19,605 nucleotides of DNA from Bacillota bacterium (GTDB lineage: Bacteria; Bacillota; Clostridia; Acetivibrionales; DSM-1351), in assembly GCA_023395575.1 (NCBI GenBank), contig JAEWZA010000056.1, positions 1 to 19,605 of the forward strand, in the 5' to 3' direction. Of this stretch, positions 7,860 through 15,019 are shown piece after piece. How positions within the stretch are numbered: the first letter of the stretch is position 1; each line of letters begins with the position of its first letter. The position numbers and the translations under genes were made by a program. Under the pieces are notes generated by a model. That model worked only from the letters and a program-made list of their open reading frames with translations. It made no database searches and had not been told where the DNA came from.

Positions 7860-9545
7860 ATGGGAAGTATGATAATTGACGGTCAAAGAATAGAGTTTAG
7901 TGATGAAAAAAATATTCTAGCGGTAATCAGAAAAGCTGGCATAGAGCTTCCAACCTTCTGCTATCATTCTGAATTAAGTGTTTATGGTGCATGTAGAATG
8001 TGTATGATTGAGGATAAATGGGGAAGTACAATGACTTCCTGTTCGACCCCTCCTAAAGATGGTATGGAAATATGGACAAATACTGATAAACTGAAAAAGC
8101 ACAGAAAAATGATAATAGAGCTGCTTCTAGCAAACCATGACAGAGATTGTACAACCTGTGAGAAAAGTGGAAGGTGTAAATTACAGGAGATAGCTTTAAA
8201 GGTTGGAGTAAGAAAAATTAGGTTTGGACAGGAAAAGAAGCTAGCGCCTATAGATGATTTAGGCCCATCAATTGTAAGAAATCCAAACAAGTGTATACTA
8301 TGCGGTGACTGTGTTAGAGCATGTCAGGAAATACAGGGTGTGGGTGTTCTTGATTTTGCATACAGGGGTTCAAAGCTTCAGGTTACAACTGCTTTTAATA
8401 AAGCTTTACATGAGGTTGACTGTATTAATTGTGGTCAGTGCAGGGTAGTTTGTCCAACTGGCGCATTGTTGATAAAGAAGGATACAGAAAAGGCTTATGA
8501 AGCATTACAAAACAAGAATAAGCGTGTGATTGCTCAAATTGCGCCTGCTGTAAGAGTGGCAATAGGTGAGGAATTTGGACTTGAGCCCGGTGCCATTTCC
8601 ATGGGCAAAATTGTTGCTGCACTTAGAAAATTGGGGTTTGATCAGATTTTTGATACTGCTATAGGGGCAGATTTAACTGTAATTGAAGAAGCAGAGGAGC
8701 TTATGGACAGAGTTCAGCAGAGAAAATTCAAAATGCCTCTATTTAGCTCCTGCTGCCCGGCTTGGTTCAAATATGCAGAGCAAAAGCATCCGGAGTTAAT
8801 GGATAATGTTTCAAGTTGCCGTTCGCCTCAGCAGATGTTTGGAGCTGTCATTAAAGAACAGTTTAAAAAGCTGCGCAAAGATGATGAAAAGGAAAATGTA
8901 GTAATTGCAATAATGCCATGTACAGCAAAGAAATTTGAAGCGGCAAGACCTGAAAATACAAGAAACAGTATTAGGGATGTTGATATAGTAATAACCACGC
9001 AGGAGCTTGCAATTATGATTCAAGAAAATGGCATTGTTTTTAATGAACTAGAGGAAGAGGCTCTCGACATGCCTTTTGGATTTACCAGTGGTGCCGGAGT
9101 GATATTTGGCGTAAGTGGTGGAGTATCGGAAGCTGTATTGAGATATTATTACAAGGAGAGAACAGCATCAACACTTAAGGGTATTTCCTATACTGGAATA
9201 AGGGGAATGGATGGAGTAAAAGAGGCAACGGTTGAAATAGACGGCAGGCAAATTAGAATAGGGGTTGTACACGGACTAAAAAATGCAGAGGGTTTGATAA
9301 AAAAAATAGTAAGCGGTCAGGAGAAATTCGATTTTATTGAGGTTATGGCTTGCCCGGGTGGATGTATTGGTGGTGCAGGTCAACCCATTCCTCAAAATAG
9401 TGATGTAAGAAGGAAGAGGGCAAAGGGAATATACAAGGTAGATAATGAATCACCAATAAAGCGCTCTGAAGATAATCCTGCAATTACATCATTGTACGAG
9501 GGAATACTGCAAAGCAAAAGAGAGATTCTCCATAGGCATGGCTAA
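7860..9545 (+). CDS. hydA: [FeFe]-hydrogenase catalytic subunit (HydABC type)
   Basis: A 561-residue catalytic subunit. From the N-terminus: a plant-type [2Fe-2S] domain (C34, C45, C48, C61), a His-Cys 4Fe-4S site (H93, C97, C100, C106), two 4Fe-4S ferredoxin motifs (CILCGDCVRACQ at 145-156, CINCGQCRVVCP at 188-199) and the H-cluster domain with SSCCPAW (C298, C299), IMPCTAKKFE (C353) and EVMACPGGCIGGAGQP (C498, C502). All H-cluster cysteines are present. With the NuoE and NuoF subunits it should catalyse reversible H2 formation from NADH plus reduced ferredoxin. It is shorter than Thermotoga HydA because the C-terminal extra [2Fe-2S] domain is missing. AAGGAGG inside the last hydB codons is its ribosome site. 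Confidence 0.95.
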   Translation: MGSMIIDGQRIEFSDEKNILAVIRKAGIELPTFCYHSELSVYGACRMCMIEDKWGSTMTSCSTPPKDGMEIWTNTDKLKKHRKMIIELLLANHDRDCTTCEKSGRCKLQEIALKVGVRKIRFGQEKKLAPIDDLGPSIVRNPNKCILCGDCVRACQEIQGVGVLDFAYRGSKLQVTTAFNKALHEVDCINCGQCRVVCPTGALLIKKDTEKAYEALQNKNKRVIAQIAPAVRVAIGEEFGLEPGAISMGKIVAALRKLGFDQIFDTAIGADLTVIEEAEELMDRVQQRKFKMPLFSSCCPAWFKYAEQKHPELMDNVSSCRSPQQMFGAVIKEQFKKLRKDDEKENVVIAIMPCTAKKFEAARPENTRNSIRDVDIVITTQELAIMIQENGIVFNELEEEALDMPFGFTSGAGVIFGVSGGVSEAVLRYYYKERTASTLKGISYTGIRGMDGVKEATVEIDGRQIRIGVVHGLKNAEGLIKKIVSGQEKFDFIEVMACPGGCIGGAGQPIPQNSDVRRKRAKGIYKVDNESPIKRSEDNPAITSLYEGILQSKREILHRHG

Positions 9546-9569
9546 TTATTTTATGAACCTTGCAGGGTT
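9541..9569 (+). repeat. Dispersed short repeat, copy 2
   Basis: The second copy of the repeat at 2360-2387 begins in the last codon of hydA, so its TAA stop lies in the repeat. The first 16 bases are identical, and the inverted repeat after them is similar (ACCTTGCAGGGTT). Confidence 0.4.
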
Positions 9570-9584
9570 TGTCAATGGCTGAAT

Positions 9585-9630
9585 AATAATTGTCCAAACT
9601 ATTTGGCGTAGATAGTTGGACAATTATTTT
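9585..9630 (+). terminator. Rho-independent terminator of hydCBA
   Basis: AATAATTGTCCAAACTAT pairs with ATAGTTGGACAATTATT (17 pairs with one bulged A) around the loop TTGGCGTAG, followed by TTTT. It lies 40 bases after the hydA stop and directly before the promoter of the sensory cluster, so the two operons are separate transcription units. Confidence 0.85.
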
Positions 9631-9631
9631 A

Positions 9632-9660
9632 TTGACAAATAATTAACAATGCGCTAAAAT
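9632..9660 (+). promoter_or_regulatory. Sigma-A-type promoter overlapped by a Rex-like operator
   Basis: TTGACA (9632-9637) is followed after exactly 17 bases by TAAAAT (9655-9660), a near-consensus promoter. The -35 is part of TTGACAAATAATTAACAA (9632-9649), which matches the Rex consensus TTGTTAA-N4-TTAACAA at 12 of 14 fixed positions, with a perfect right half. A repressor here would block RNA polymerase directly. It would drive the small [2Fe-2S] gene and possibly read on into the sensory hydrogenase genes, since no terminator lies between. Confidence 0.7.
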
Positions 9661-9707
9661 TATTATTGTTATATATTTAACAAACTAATTGATGGGTGGT
9701 GCAAGCT

Positions 9708-9965
9708 GTGTTTGATATTTATATATGTGTAGGTAGTTCATGCCATCTCAAAGGATCTTATCAGATTATCACGTGCTTTCAAAAACTAATTAAGGACAAC
9801 CATCTAGAAAATAAAGTGGAATTAAAGGCTTCATTTTGCATGGGGCATTGTACAACTGGAGTATGTGTAAAAATAGGAGAGACTTTTTACGGTGATGTAG
9901 CTATTGTCAATGCTGAAAGTTTTTTTAATGAGAAGGTTATTAAAGAAGTTTTAAACGCTCTATAA
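9708..9965 (+). CDS. Thioredoxin-like [2Fe-2S] ferredoxin
   Basis: An 85-residue protein with the cluster pattern C7-x4-C12 (CVGSSC) and C44-x3-C48 (CMGHC), the thioredoxin-like [2Fe-2S] fold also seen in NuoE-type subunits. It is a free-standing small electron carrier or sensor partner. The GTG at 9708 is chosen because GGGTGG (9694-9699) lies about eight bases upstream and the protein then begins at its first beta strand (FDIYICVGSSC). A GTG at 9696 in the same frame has no good ribosome site. Similar small proteins are found beside sensory [FeFe]-hydrogenases, which fits its position here. Confidence 0.8.
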   Translation: MFDIYICVGSSCHLKGSYQIITCFQKLIKDNHLENKVELKASFCMGHCTTGVCVKIGETFYGDVAIVNAESFFNEKVIKEVLNAL

Positions 9966-10051
9966 TAATTAATTATTACAGATGTCAATTACGGCTTGAA
10001 ACACAGAAACGATATAGTCTTGAAAATATACAAAATAGACTTTATGTATCG

Positions 10052-10070
10052 TACTATTAGACAAATAGTA
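10052..10070. promoter_or_regulatory. Inverted repeat, possible operator before the sensory hydrogenase
   Basis: TACTATT-AGACA-AATAGTA is a 19-base inverted repeat with perfect 7-base arms, 67 bases before the sensory hydrogenase start. The 171-base gap in which it lies also holds possible -35/-10 pairs (TTGAAA 10020-10025 with TATGTA 10043-10048; TTAGAC 10057-10062 with TATTTT 10080-10085), none strong. It has no T-run and so is not a terminator. It may be an operator for an unknown regulator. Confidence 0.3.
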
Positions 10071-10136
10071 AATGACTTGTATTTTTTATAGAGAAATTTT
10101 ACAGACGAATGCTAATTAGCTAGTGGGGGCGACTTT

Positions 10137-11858
10137 ATGAACATAATTCAATTTAAAGAAGCAAATTGCAAGAACTGTTATAAGTGCATACGAAGCTGTC
10201 CAGTCAATGCCATTGCATTTAAAAATGAACAGGCAGAAATTATGCAAGATGAATGTATTTTGTGTGGTCACTGCTTATCAGTTTGCCCTCAAAATGCTAA
10301 AAGTGTTAATAGTGATGTACAAAAGGTTAAAAAATTTATCAGTAAAAGAGAAAAGGTTTATGTTAGTTTGGCACCTTCTTTTGCTGCTGCATTTGAGCAG
10401 GATGAACGATGGTTATATTGTGCTTTGAAGAAATTAGGCTTTACACATATTGAAGGTACTGCAAATGGAGCTTATCAAGTATCTAGACAGTATGAAAAGC
10501 TGTTACAGCAAAGAAAAATGAAAAATATTATTACAAGCTGCTGTTCATCAATAATATTTTTAATTGAGAAATATTATCCTGAGTTGATTGAACAACTTGC
10601 TCCTGTAGTATCTCCAATGATAGCTCATGCAAAAATGATGAGAGAAACTTATGGATCAAGAATTAAGGTTGTATTTATTGGTCCATGTATATCAAAGAAA
10701 GACGAGTACAAGGATTATGAAAATGAAAATCAGGTTGATGCCGTTCTAACTTTTGAAGATTTGGATAATTGGTTTGAGGAGAAAGGGCTTTATCAATCAG
10801 AAGAAATACTTGAAGCTATAAGTAACTTCGACAATTCTGCAAGAATTTATCCTGTACCTGGCGGAATTTTAAATACTATTAGTAAAAGCTTAAAAAAGAA
10901 CTATAGAACAATAAGTGTGGATGGGATTGAAAGATGTAAAGAGATTCTTGACTCTATTGCAGAAGGCAATATTAGCAATTATTTTATCGAAATGAGCAGC
11001 TGTACAGGTGGATGTATTGCTGGACCTTGCATGAAGCATGTCAAGGGTGGCTTCTTAACATCTAGGGAACGATTACTGGATTATGCCAAGAAAGCAGCCT
11101 TAAATGCTAGTAATAACTCCATAAATACTATTATGTTATCTACCAAATTAGATTTTTTCAAAACCTTTATTAATAAATCAAAGGATATAAATGCACCTTC
11201 TGAGGATATTATACAAGGAATTCTCAACAGCATAGGAAAGTTTAGCAAGGACAAGGAGCTCAATTGCGGTGCCTGCGGTTATCATTCCTGCAGAGAGAAG
11301 GCTCTTGCGGTATATCTTGGAAAAGCGCAGGTTCACATGTGCTTACCTTACATGAGAGAAAGGGCTGAGTCTATCTCTAATATTATTATAAATAATACAC
11401 CAAATGCTATTTTTGCTTTAGATAAAAATCTTAATATTCAAGAAGCAAATTCAGCCGCTCAGAAAATGTTCAACAAAAGCAATCAAGAATTTGAAGGTAG
11501 AAATATCATTGAGATACTTAATTGTGATAAATTTGAGCAGGTTTTGGAAAGCGGAGATAATATCTACGATGAAAAGTACATCTATGATGACTATAACATG
11601 GTTGTAAAGCAATCCATTATTAATGTAAGTAAACATAATACTGTTATAGTAATTATTAATGATATTACAGAAGAAGAGGCTCAAAGGCAGAGAACTCTTG
11701 AAAGTCGTTCACAGAATATAGAAATAACCCAAAAGGTAATAGAGAAGCAGATGAGAGTTGCACAGGAAATTGCCAGCCTGCTAGGTGAAACAACTGCTGA
11801 AACAAAGGTAGCACTGACTAAACTGAAAAATTCTATTATGTCAGAGATGGGTGATTAG
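10137..11858 (+). CDS. Sensory [FeFe]-hydrogenase with PAS domain (group C type)
   Basis: A 573-residue protein. Two 4Fe-4S ferredoxin motifs (CKNCYKCIRSCP from 11, CILCGHCLSVCP from 40) precede an H-cluster domain with TSCCSSI (C135, C136), IGPCISKK (C184) and SSCTGGCIAGPC (C289, C293). All cluster cysteines remain, but the catalytic-type surroundings are changed: P and W of TSCCPxW and the Met of MPC are lost, as in sensory enzymes. Residues 377-402 are a four-Cys Fe-S domain (C377, C380, C385, C402). A PAS domain follows (about 413-510), then a helical tail. Known relatives sense H2 or redox state and signal to kinases or phosphatases. The next gene, a phosphatase, begins two bases after the stop. 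GTGGGGG precedes the ATG. Confidence 0.9.
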   Translation: MNIIQFKEANCKNCYKCIRSCPVNAIAFKNEQAEIMQDECILCGHCLSVCPQNAKSVNSDVQKVKKFISKREKVYVSLAPSFAAAFEQDERWLYCALKKLGFTHIEGTANGAYQVSRQYEKLLQQRKMKNIITSCCSSIIFLIEKYYPELIEQLAPVVSPMIAHAKMMRETYGSRIKVVFIGPCISKKDEYKDYENENQVDAVLTFEDLDNWFEEKGLYQSEEILEAISNFDNSARIYPVPGGILNTISKSLKKNYRTISVDGIERCKEILDSIAEGNISNYFIEMSSCTGGCIAGPCMKHVKGGFLTSRERLLDYAKKAALNASNNSINTIMLSTKLDFFKTFINKSKDINAPSEDIIQGILNSIGKFSKDKELNCGACGYHSCREKALAVYLGKAQVHMCLPYMRERAESISNIIINNTPNAIFALDKNLNIQEANSAAQKMFNKSNQEFEGRNIIEILNCDKFEQVLESGDNIYDEKYIYDDYNMVVKQSIINVSKHNTVIVIINDITEEEAQRQRTLESRSQNIEITQKVIEKQMRVAQEIASLLGETTAETKVALTKLKNSIMSEMGD

Positions 11859-11860
11859 AA

Positions 11861-13033
11861 ATGAGTCTTTATATCGATGCAAATTACGAAAGTATAAATA
11901 AACACAAAGAAGAGTTATGTGGAGATAAGGTTGAAATAATAAGAAGCTCTGATTCAGTAGTAGTTGTATTGGCAGATGGATTAGGAAGTGGTGTTAAAGC
12001 GAATATATTGGCAACATTAACATCAAAGATTATTGGAACAATAATGTCAAATGGTTTGGATATTGACGAAGCCGTGAATACTATTGCAAGTACACTTCCA
12101 GTATGTAAAGAGAGAGAATTGGCTTATTCAACTTTTTCGATTATTCAGATATTTAATGATGGTCAAGGTTATTTGGTGGAATTTGATAATCCATCAATCA
12201 TACGGCTTAGAAAGGGAAGACCACTAGAAATATGTACTGAGAGCCGTATTGTTAGCGGAAAGCTTATACATGAATGTAGATTTACAGTTTTACCTGATGA
12301 TTTGTTTGTTATGATTAGCGATGGAGTTATTCATGCAGGAATTGGAAAGACACTAAATTTAGGTTGGCAATGGAGCAATGTATGTGAATACCTTCAAAAA
12401 ACCTATAAAAAAGATTTGTCGTCAAAGGCTATTACGAAATTACTTATTTCTGCTTGTGACAGCTTGTATTCGCACCAGCCTGGAGATGATACCACAGTGG
12501 TGGCTCTTAAGGCTAAAAAGCCGGATAAACTTTCATTGATGGTAGGACCTCCTATTGACTCTACAATGGATACTGTTATTGTAAATAGATTTATTAGTAT
12601 GGAAGGTAAAAAGGTGGTTTGTGGTGGAACTACATCTCAAATAGTTTCCAGAGTTCTTGGAAAAGAAATTAAGACATCAATTGAGTATTTTAATCCTTCA
12701 ATACCGCCAACAGCTGAAATTGAAGGTATAAATCTTACAACAGAAGGGGTTTTAACTTTAAGAAACACATTGGATTTACTACGAAATTGTACTGCACCTG
12801 AATGTACAATGAATGATTTCCTAAAATTAAACAAAAAGGATGGAGCATCTAAATTGGCTAAGGTACTTTTAGAAGAGAGTACCAGTATTTACATCTTTGT
12901 AGGGCAGGCAATGAATCCAGCTCACCAAAATCCGGAGTTTCCGCTTAATATGGGCTTGAAATTCAAGTTGGTAGAAGAAATTGCTGCATTGCTCAAGCAG
13001 GCTGGAAAGCATATTAGTATAGAATACTGCTAG
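11861..13033 (+). CDS. PP2C/SpoIIE-type serine phosphatase paired with the sensory hydrogenase
   Basis: A 390-residue protein. Residues about 1-217 are a PP2C/SpoIIE catalytic domain with the metal-binding motifs ADGLGSG (D39), MISDG (D154) and PGDDTTVV (D209, D210). The remaining 170 residues are an extension of mixed strands and helices that includes VNRFISMEGKKVVCGGTT and are not part of the phosphatase fold. It presumably dephosphorylates a serine or threonine on a regulator such as an anti-anti-sigma-like protein, but no such partner lies in the window. Only two bases separate it from the sensory hydrogenase, so co-translation is very likely. This pairing matches sensory [FeFe]-hydrogenase clusters linked to phosphatases (group C3 in published classification, from memory). 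Confidence 0.88.
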   Translation: MSLYIDANYESINKHKEELCGDKVEIIRSSDSVVVVLADGLGSGVKANILATLTSKIIGTIMSNGLDIDEAVNTIASTLPVCKERELAYSTFSIIQIFNDGQGYLVEFDNPSIIRLRKGRPLEICTESRIVSGKLIHECRFTVLPDDLFVMISDGVIHAGIGKTLNLGWQWSNVCEYLQKTYKKDLSSKAITKLLISACDSLYSHQPGDDTTVVALKAKKPDKLSLMVGPPIDSTMDTVIVNRFISMEGKKVVCGGTTSQIVSRVLGKEIKTSIEYFNPSIPPTAEIEGINLTTEGVLTLRNTLDLLRNCTAPECTMNDFLKLNKKDGASKLAKVLLEESTSIYIFVGQAMNPAHQNPEFPLNMGLKFKLVEEIAALLKQAGKHISIEYC

Positions 13034-13109
13034 TAAAAGGAGCCTTGTAAATAAAATGTGGGCATGGACATTTAACTTTAGACTAAAATTGTTTTTGGAG
13101 GAATGTATT

Positions 13110-14585
13110 TTGGGACTTAGAACTATACATCTAAAACTTCATAATCCAAGCACTCTTAAAAGACAAATTATAAATACTGCATTTATAAATTATAATAATG
13201 CATTTAATTACTTATTAAAAAATGCATATGAAAACATTGATAAAATTGAACGTGACTATAAATCTCCAAAAGGTACATACAGTTCATTGACTCTTTCTAA
13301 GTGGATAGACAGTGAACTATCAAAAGATATAAATAAATTTGATATACAACCTTTTAAGGATTCTCTCAAGCTGGATATTGGAATGGCTCTGGCTAGTTAT
13401 CTGGCGCAGAGGCAGTTGAATTCTGATATGCCATTCCCTAGCTTTAAAACAGAAGGGGTAACAAGTCAGGATAAGCTTAGGCCTATTTACTTCTGCAGAT
13501 ATGATACGAAAAGATGCTTTAGCATAGTATATGATTCTGTGAATAATAAGTTCTTTGCAAAGTTATTTCTCATGAATAGCAAGAATTCAAAAATACGTAT
13601 TAATAATGCCCTTAATAGTAATTTGAAATATATTTCTAAAAAGCAGCAAGAATTAAAGAGCTTGAAGAAGGAGACATTTATAATTGTACCACTATCCTTT
13701 GGTAAGTGGCAGGAGGACATGCTTACGCAGGCTGTTGATAAGCCTGAAATGTTAAGAACTGCACATTTGATTGTTAAAGGTAAGGATTATTATCTTAGTT
13801 TGAGTATTGATTTACCTGAAGATGATGAAATTGAGCCAACCACTTATTTGGGAATAAGCAGAGGAATTTTAAATGCAGTGAATTATACTGTTGTCGATAA
13901 GGAAGGGGTTATACTAAATGGTGGAGCATTTGGGCTAGAGGAAATTTCATTATCAAAGGATATAAAAACAAATAATTGCATATTGGCAAATAAAATTGTA
14001 GATATAGCAGTAAATAATAAATCTACTGTTGTATTGCAAAATCTTGTTGAAAAGGGTGACAAATTAAGCTGGAATGAAGATGGCATCAATTACAAGCCTG
14101 TATTTGGCTGTAAAAGGTACAATGATCTTGTAAGGATATTGGAATACAAAATACTGCAAAAGGGATTGCCTGTTCCGGTAAAGGTTAGTTCAGTAGATAT
14201 TTTTCATAGATGTAGACTATGTGGAAGCAATACTAGAAAAAACAGATTTTCCAAAACTGTATTTATTTGTACAGCCTGTGGAGTAAGCTATGATGTAGAT
14301 AGTTTGGGAAGCTTTAACCTTGCTACAAAGTTAATAAACTATCAAAGCACTCCATTGAAAATAAGGGCTAGAAAGACTAATGAAGGAATGTATCTACAAA
14401 ATGAACTAATAGGGCTAAATTTATATGTCCCGCATAATGAAAACCCATTTGAAAAGCTGATAGAAGAAATAAAAAAAATATATGAGGATGTTCAGGAAGA
14501 ACTTGATAGATTCAATTCCAAAGATATTGAAAGTATAATTTACAAGTTGATAAAGCAGAATTTTTCAAACATAGAAATCGTATAA
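13110..14585 (+). CDS. Nuclease-dead TnpB/Cas12-like (IS605 OrfB family) protein
   Basis: A 491-residue TnpB-family protein. It has the C-terminal RuvC-like fold: strand one YLGISRGILNAVNYTVVD, strand two TVVLQNLVEKGD, then EYKILQKG, a zinc ribbon (C368-x2-C371, C387-x2-C390) and YDVDSLGSFNLA. Active TnpB has Asp, Glu and Asp here. This protein has Ser at 250 in place of the first Asp (GIDLG-like to GISRG), Gln at 310 in place of Glu, and keeps only Asp 397; the usual DxNAA Asn is also lost. It should not cut DNA. About 90 residues, helical at the end, extend past the RuvC motif. The TTG at 13110, eight bases after GGAGG (13097-13101), is the preferred start; an ATG at 13056 adds 18 residues. 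It follows the phosphatase with no terminator. No TnpA or transposon ends are visible, so it is probably domesticated. Confidence 0.82.
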   Translation: MGLRTIHLKLHNPSTLKRQIINTAFINYNNAFNYLLKNAYENIDKIERDYKSPKGTYSSLTLSKWIDSELSKDINKFDIQPFKDSLKLDIGMALASYLAQRQLNSDMPFPSFKTEGVTSQDKLRPIYFCRYDTKRCFSIVYDSVNNKFFAKLFLMNSKNSKIRINNALNSNLKYISKKQQELKSLKKETFIIVPLSFGKWQEDMLTQAVDKPEMLRTAHLIVKGKDYYLSLSIDLPEDDEIEPTTYLGISRGILNAVNYTVVDKEGVILNGGAFGLEEISLSKDIKTNNCILANKIVDIAVNNKSTVVLQNLVEKGDKLSWNEDGINYKPVFGCKRYNDLVRILEYKILQKGLPVPVKVSSVDIFHRCRLCGSNTRKNRFSKTVFICTACGVSYDVDSLGSFNLATKLINYQSTPLKIRARKTNEGMYLQNELIGLNLYVPHNENPFEKLIEEIKKIYEDVQEELDRFNSKDIESIIYKLIKQNFSNIEIV

Positions 14586-14687
14586 AACAAACCAACAAAA
14601 AACGCAAGCGTTTTATAGATTGAGATTAATAAGATTATATTTTTATATATTGTGCCTTTGCTACCGCACATTGCCTACAGAGTGGGC

Positions 14688-14707
14688 TTATACAAAATTT
14701 TGTATAA
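14688..14707. repeat. 20-bp perfect palindrome
   Basis: TTATACAAAATTTTGTATAA is identical to its reverse complement. It lies inside the predicted stem 14675-14717. It could be a protein-binding site or the apical part of an RNA hairpin. Confidence 0.8.
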
Positions 14708-14730
14708 AAAAGTGTAGCTATCTACTTAAT

Positions 14731-14763
14731 AGAGCTGTCCTGAGTTTTCGGGACGGCTTTATT
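14731..14763 (+). terminator. Rho-independent terminator of the sensory cluster
   Basis: AGAGCTGTCC pairs with GGACGGCTTT (ten pairs including G-U) around a short loop, followed by a T-rich run. It lies 145 bases after the TnpB-like stop and gives the transcript a defined 3' end. Confidence 0.75.
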
Positions 14764-14808
14764 TAATGTCTATCAAATTATCTTAGGTCAATTTTCGAGT
14801 TTTAATCA

Positions 14809-14837
14809 TTGACTAATGTAAATTATTTTGTTAGACT
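14809..14837 (+). promoter_or_regulatory. Promoter for the riboswitch-terC unit
   Basis: TTGACT (14809-14814) lies 17 bases before TAGACT (14832-14837), and the riboswitch aptamer begins about eight bases after the -10, as expected for transcription starting near 14844. Confidence 0.55.
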
Positions 14838-14844
14838 TAATAAC

Positions 14845-14967
14845 AAGTAAAGGGGAGTAGCTTGAAAGCGATAAAGTCAACAATCGGCTAAAAATGCCTG
14901 GCTTTATTCTCCATAGTGGAAAGCAAGACCTTGAATGATGTAGCCATACACATTCAAGGTTTTTTTG
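14845..14967 (+). promoter_or_regulatory. yybP-ykoY (Mn2+-sensing) riboswitch
   Basis: The hallmark AAAGGGGAGTAGC (14849-14861) opens the aptamer, GGCTTTATTCTCC (14900-14912) closes its basal stem, and AGCAAGACCTT (14922-14932) matches the junction with the terminator seen in ykoY leaders. In this family Mn2+ binding favours the antiterminated form, so the downstream gene is switched on by manganese. The downstream gene is a TerC-family protein, the usual partner. Confidence 0.85.
14928..14967 (+). terminator. Riboswitch-controlled intrinsic terminator
   Basis: ACCTTGAATG (14928-14937) pairs perfectly with CATTCAAGGT (14951-14960) around a 13-base loop and is followed by TTTTTTG. It is the expression platform of the manganese riboswitch. 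Confidence 0.88.
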
Positions 14968-15019
14968 TTTGATATGGAAATTATTAGAAATAAAGCTAAT
15001 TATTTAAAGGAGGCTTGCT

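Larger units (their letters stand above)
14620..14763 (+). ncRNA. Candidate structured RNA downstream of the dead TnpB gene
   Basis: After the TnpB-like stop there are three stems: TGTGC with GCACA (14651-14670), CTACA (14675-14679) with TGTAG (14713-14717) enclosing a 20-base palindrome, and the terminator (14731-14763). GTAG at 14714-14717 could instead pair with CTAC at 14722-14725, so two structures compete. TnpB guide RNAs lie in this position, at and beyond the 3' end of the gene. No scaffold homology or guide-target match could be shown, so the RNA is a candidate only. Confidence 0.3.

Noticed and set aside
6765..7886. Long minus-strand open frames opposite hydB
   Set aside because: They are antisense to strongly conserved coding sequence, have no ribosome sites and show no family likeness.
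10207..10428. Short plus-strand frame within the sensory hydrogenase
   Set aside because: It lies in another frame of conserved ferredoxin and H-cluster coding sequence and has no ribosome site.
13056..14585. An active IS605/IS1341-type transposon
   Set aside because: There is no TnpA gene, no recognisable left or right end and no target-site evidence, and the TnpB-like protein has lost catalytic residues.
13110..14763. A type V CRISPR system
   Set aside because: No array of repeats and spacers is present in the window, and no Cas1 or Cas2 gene is seen.
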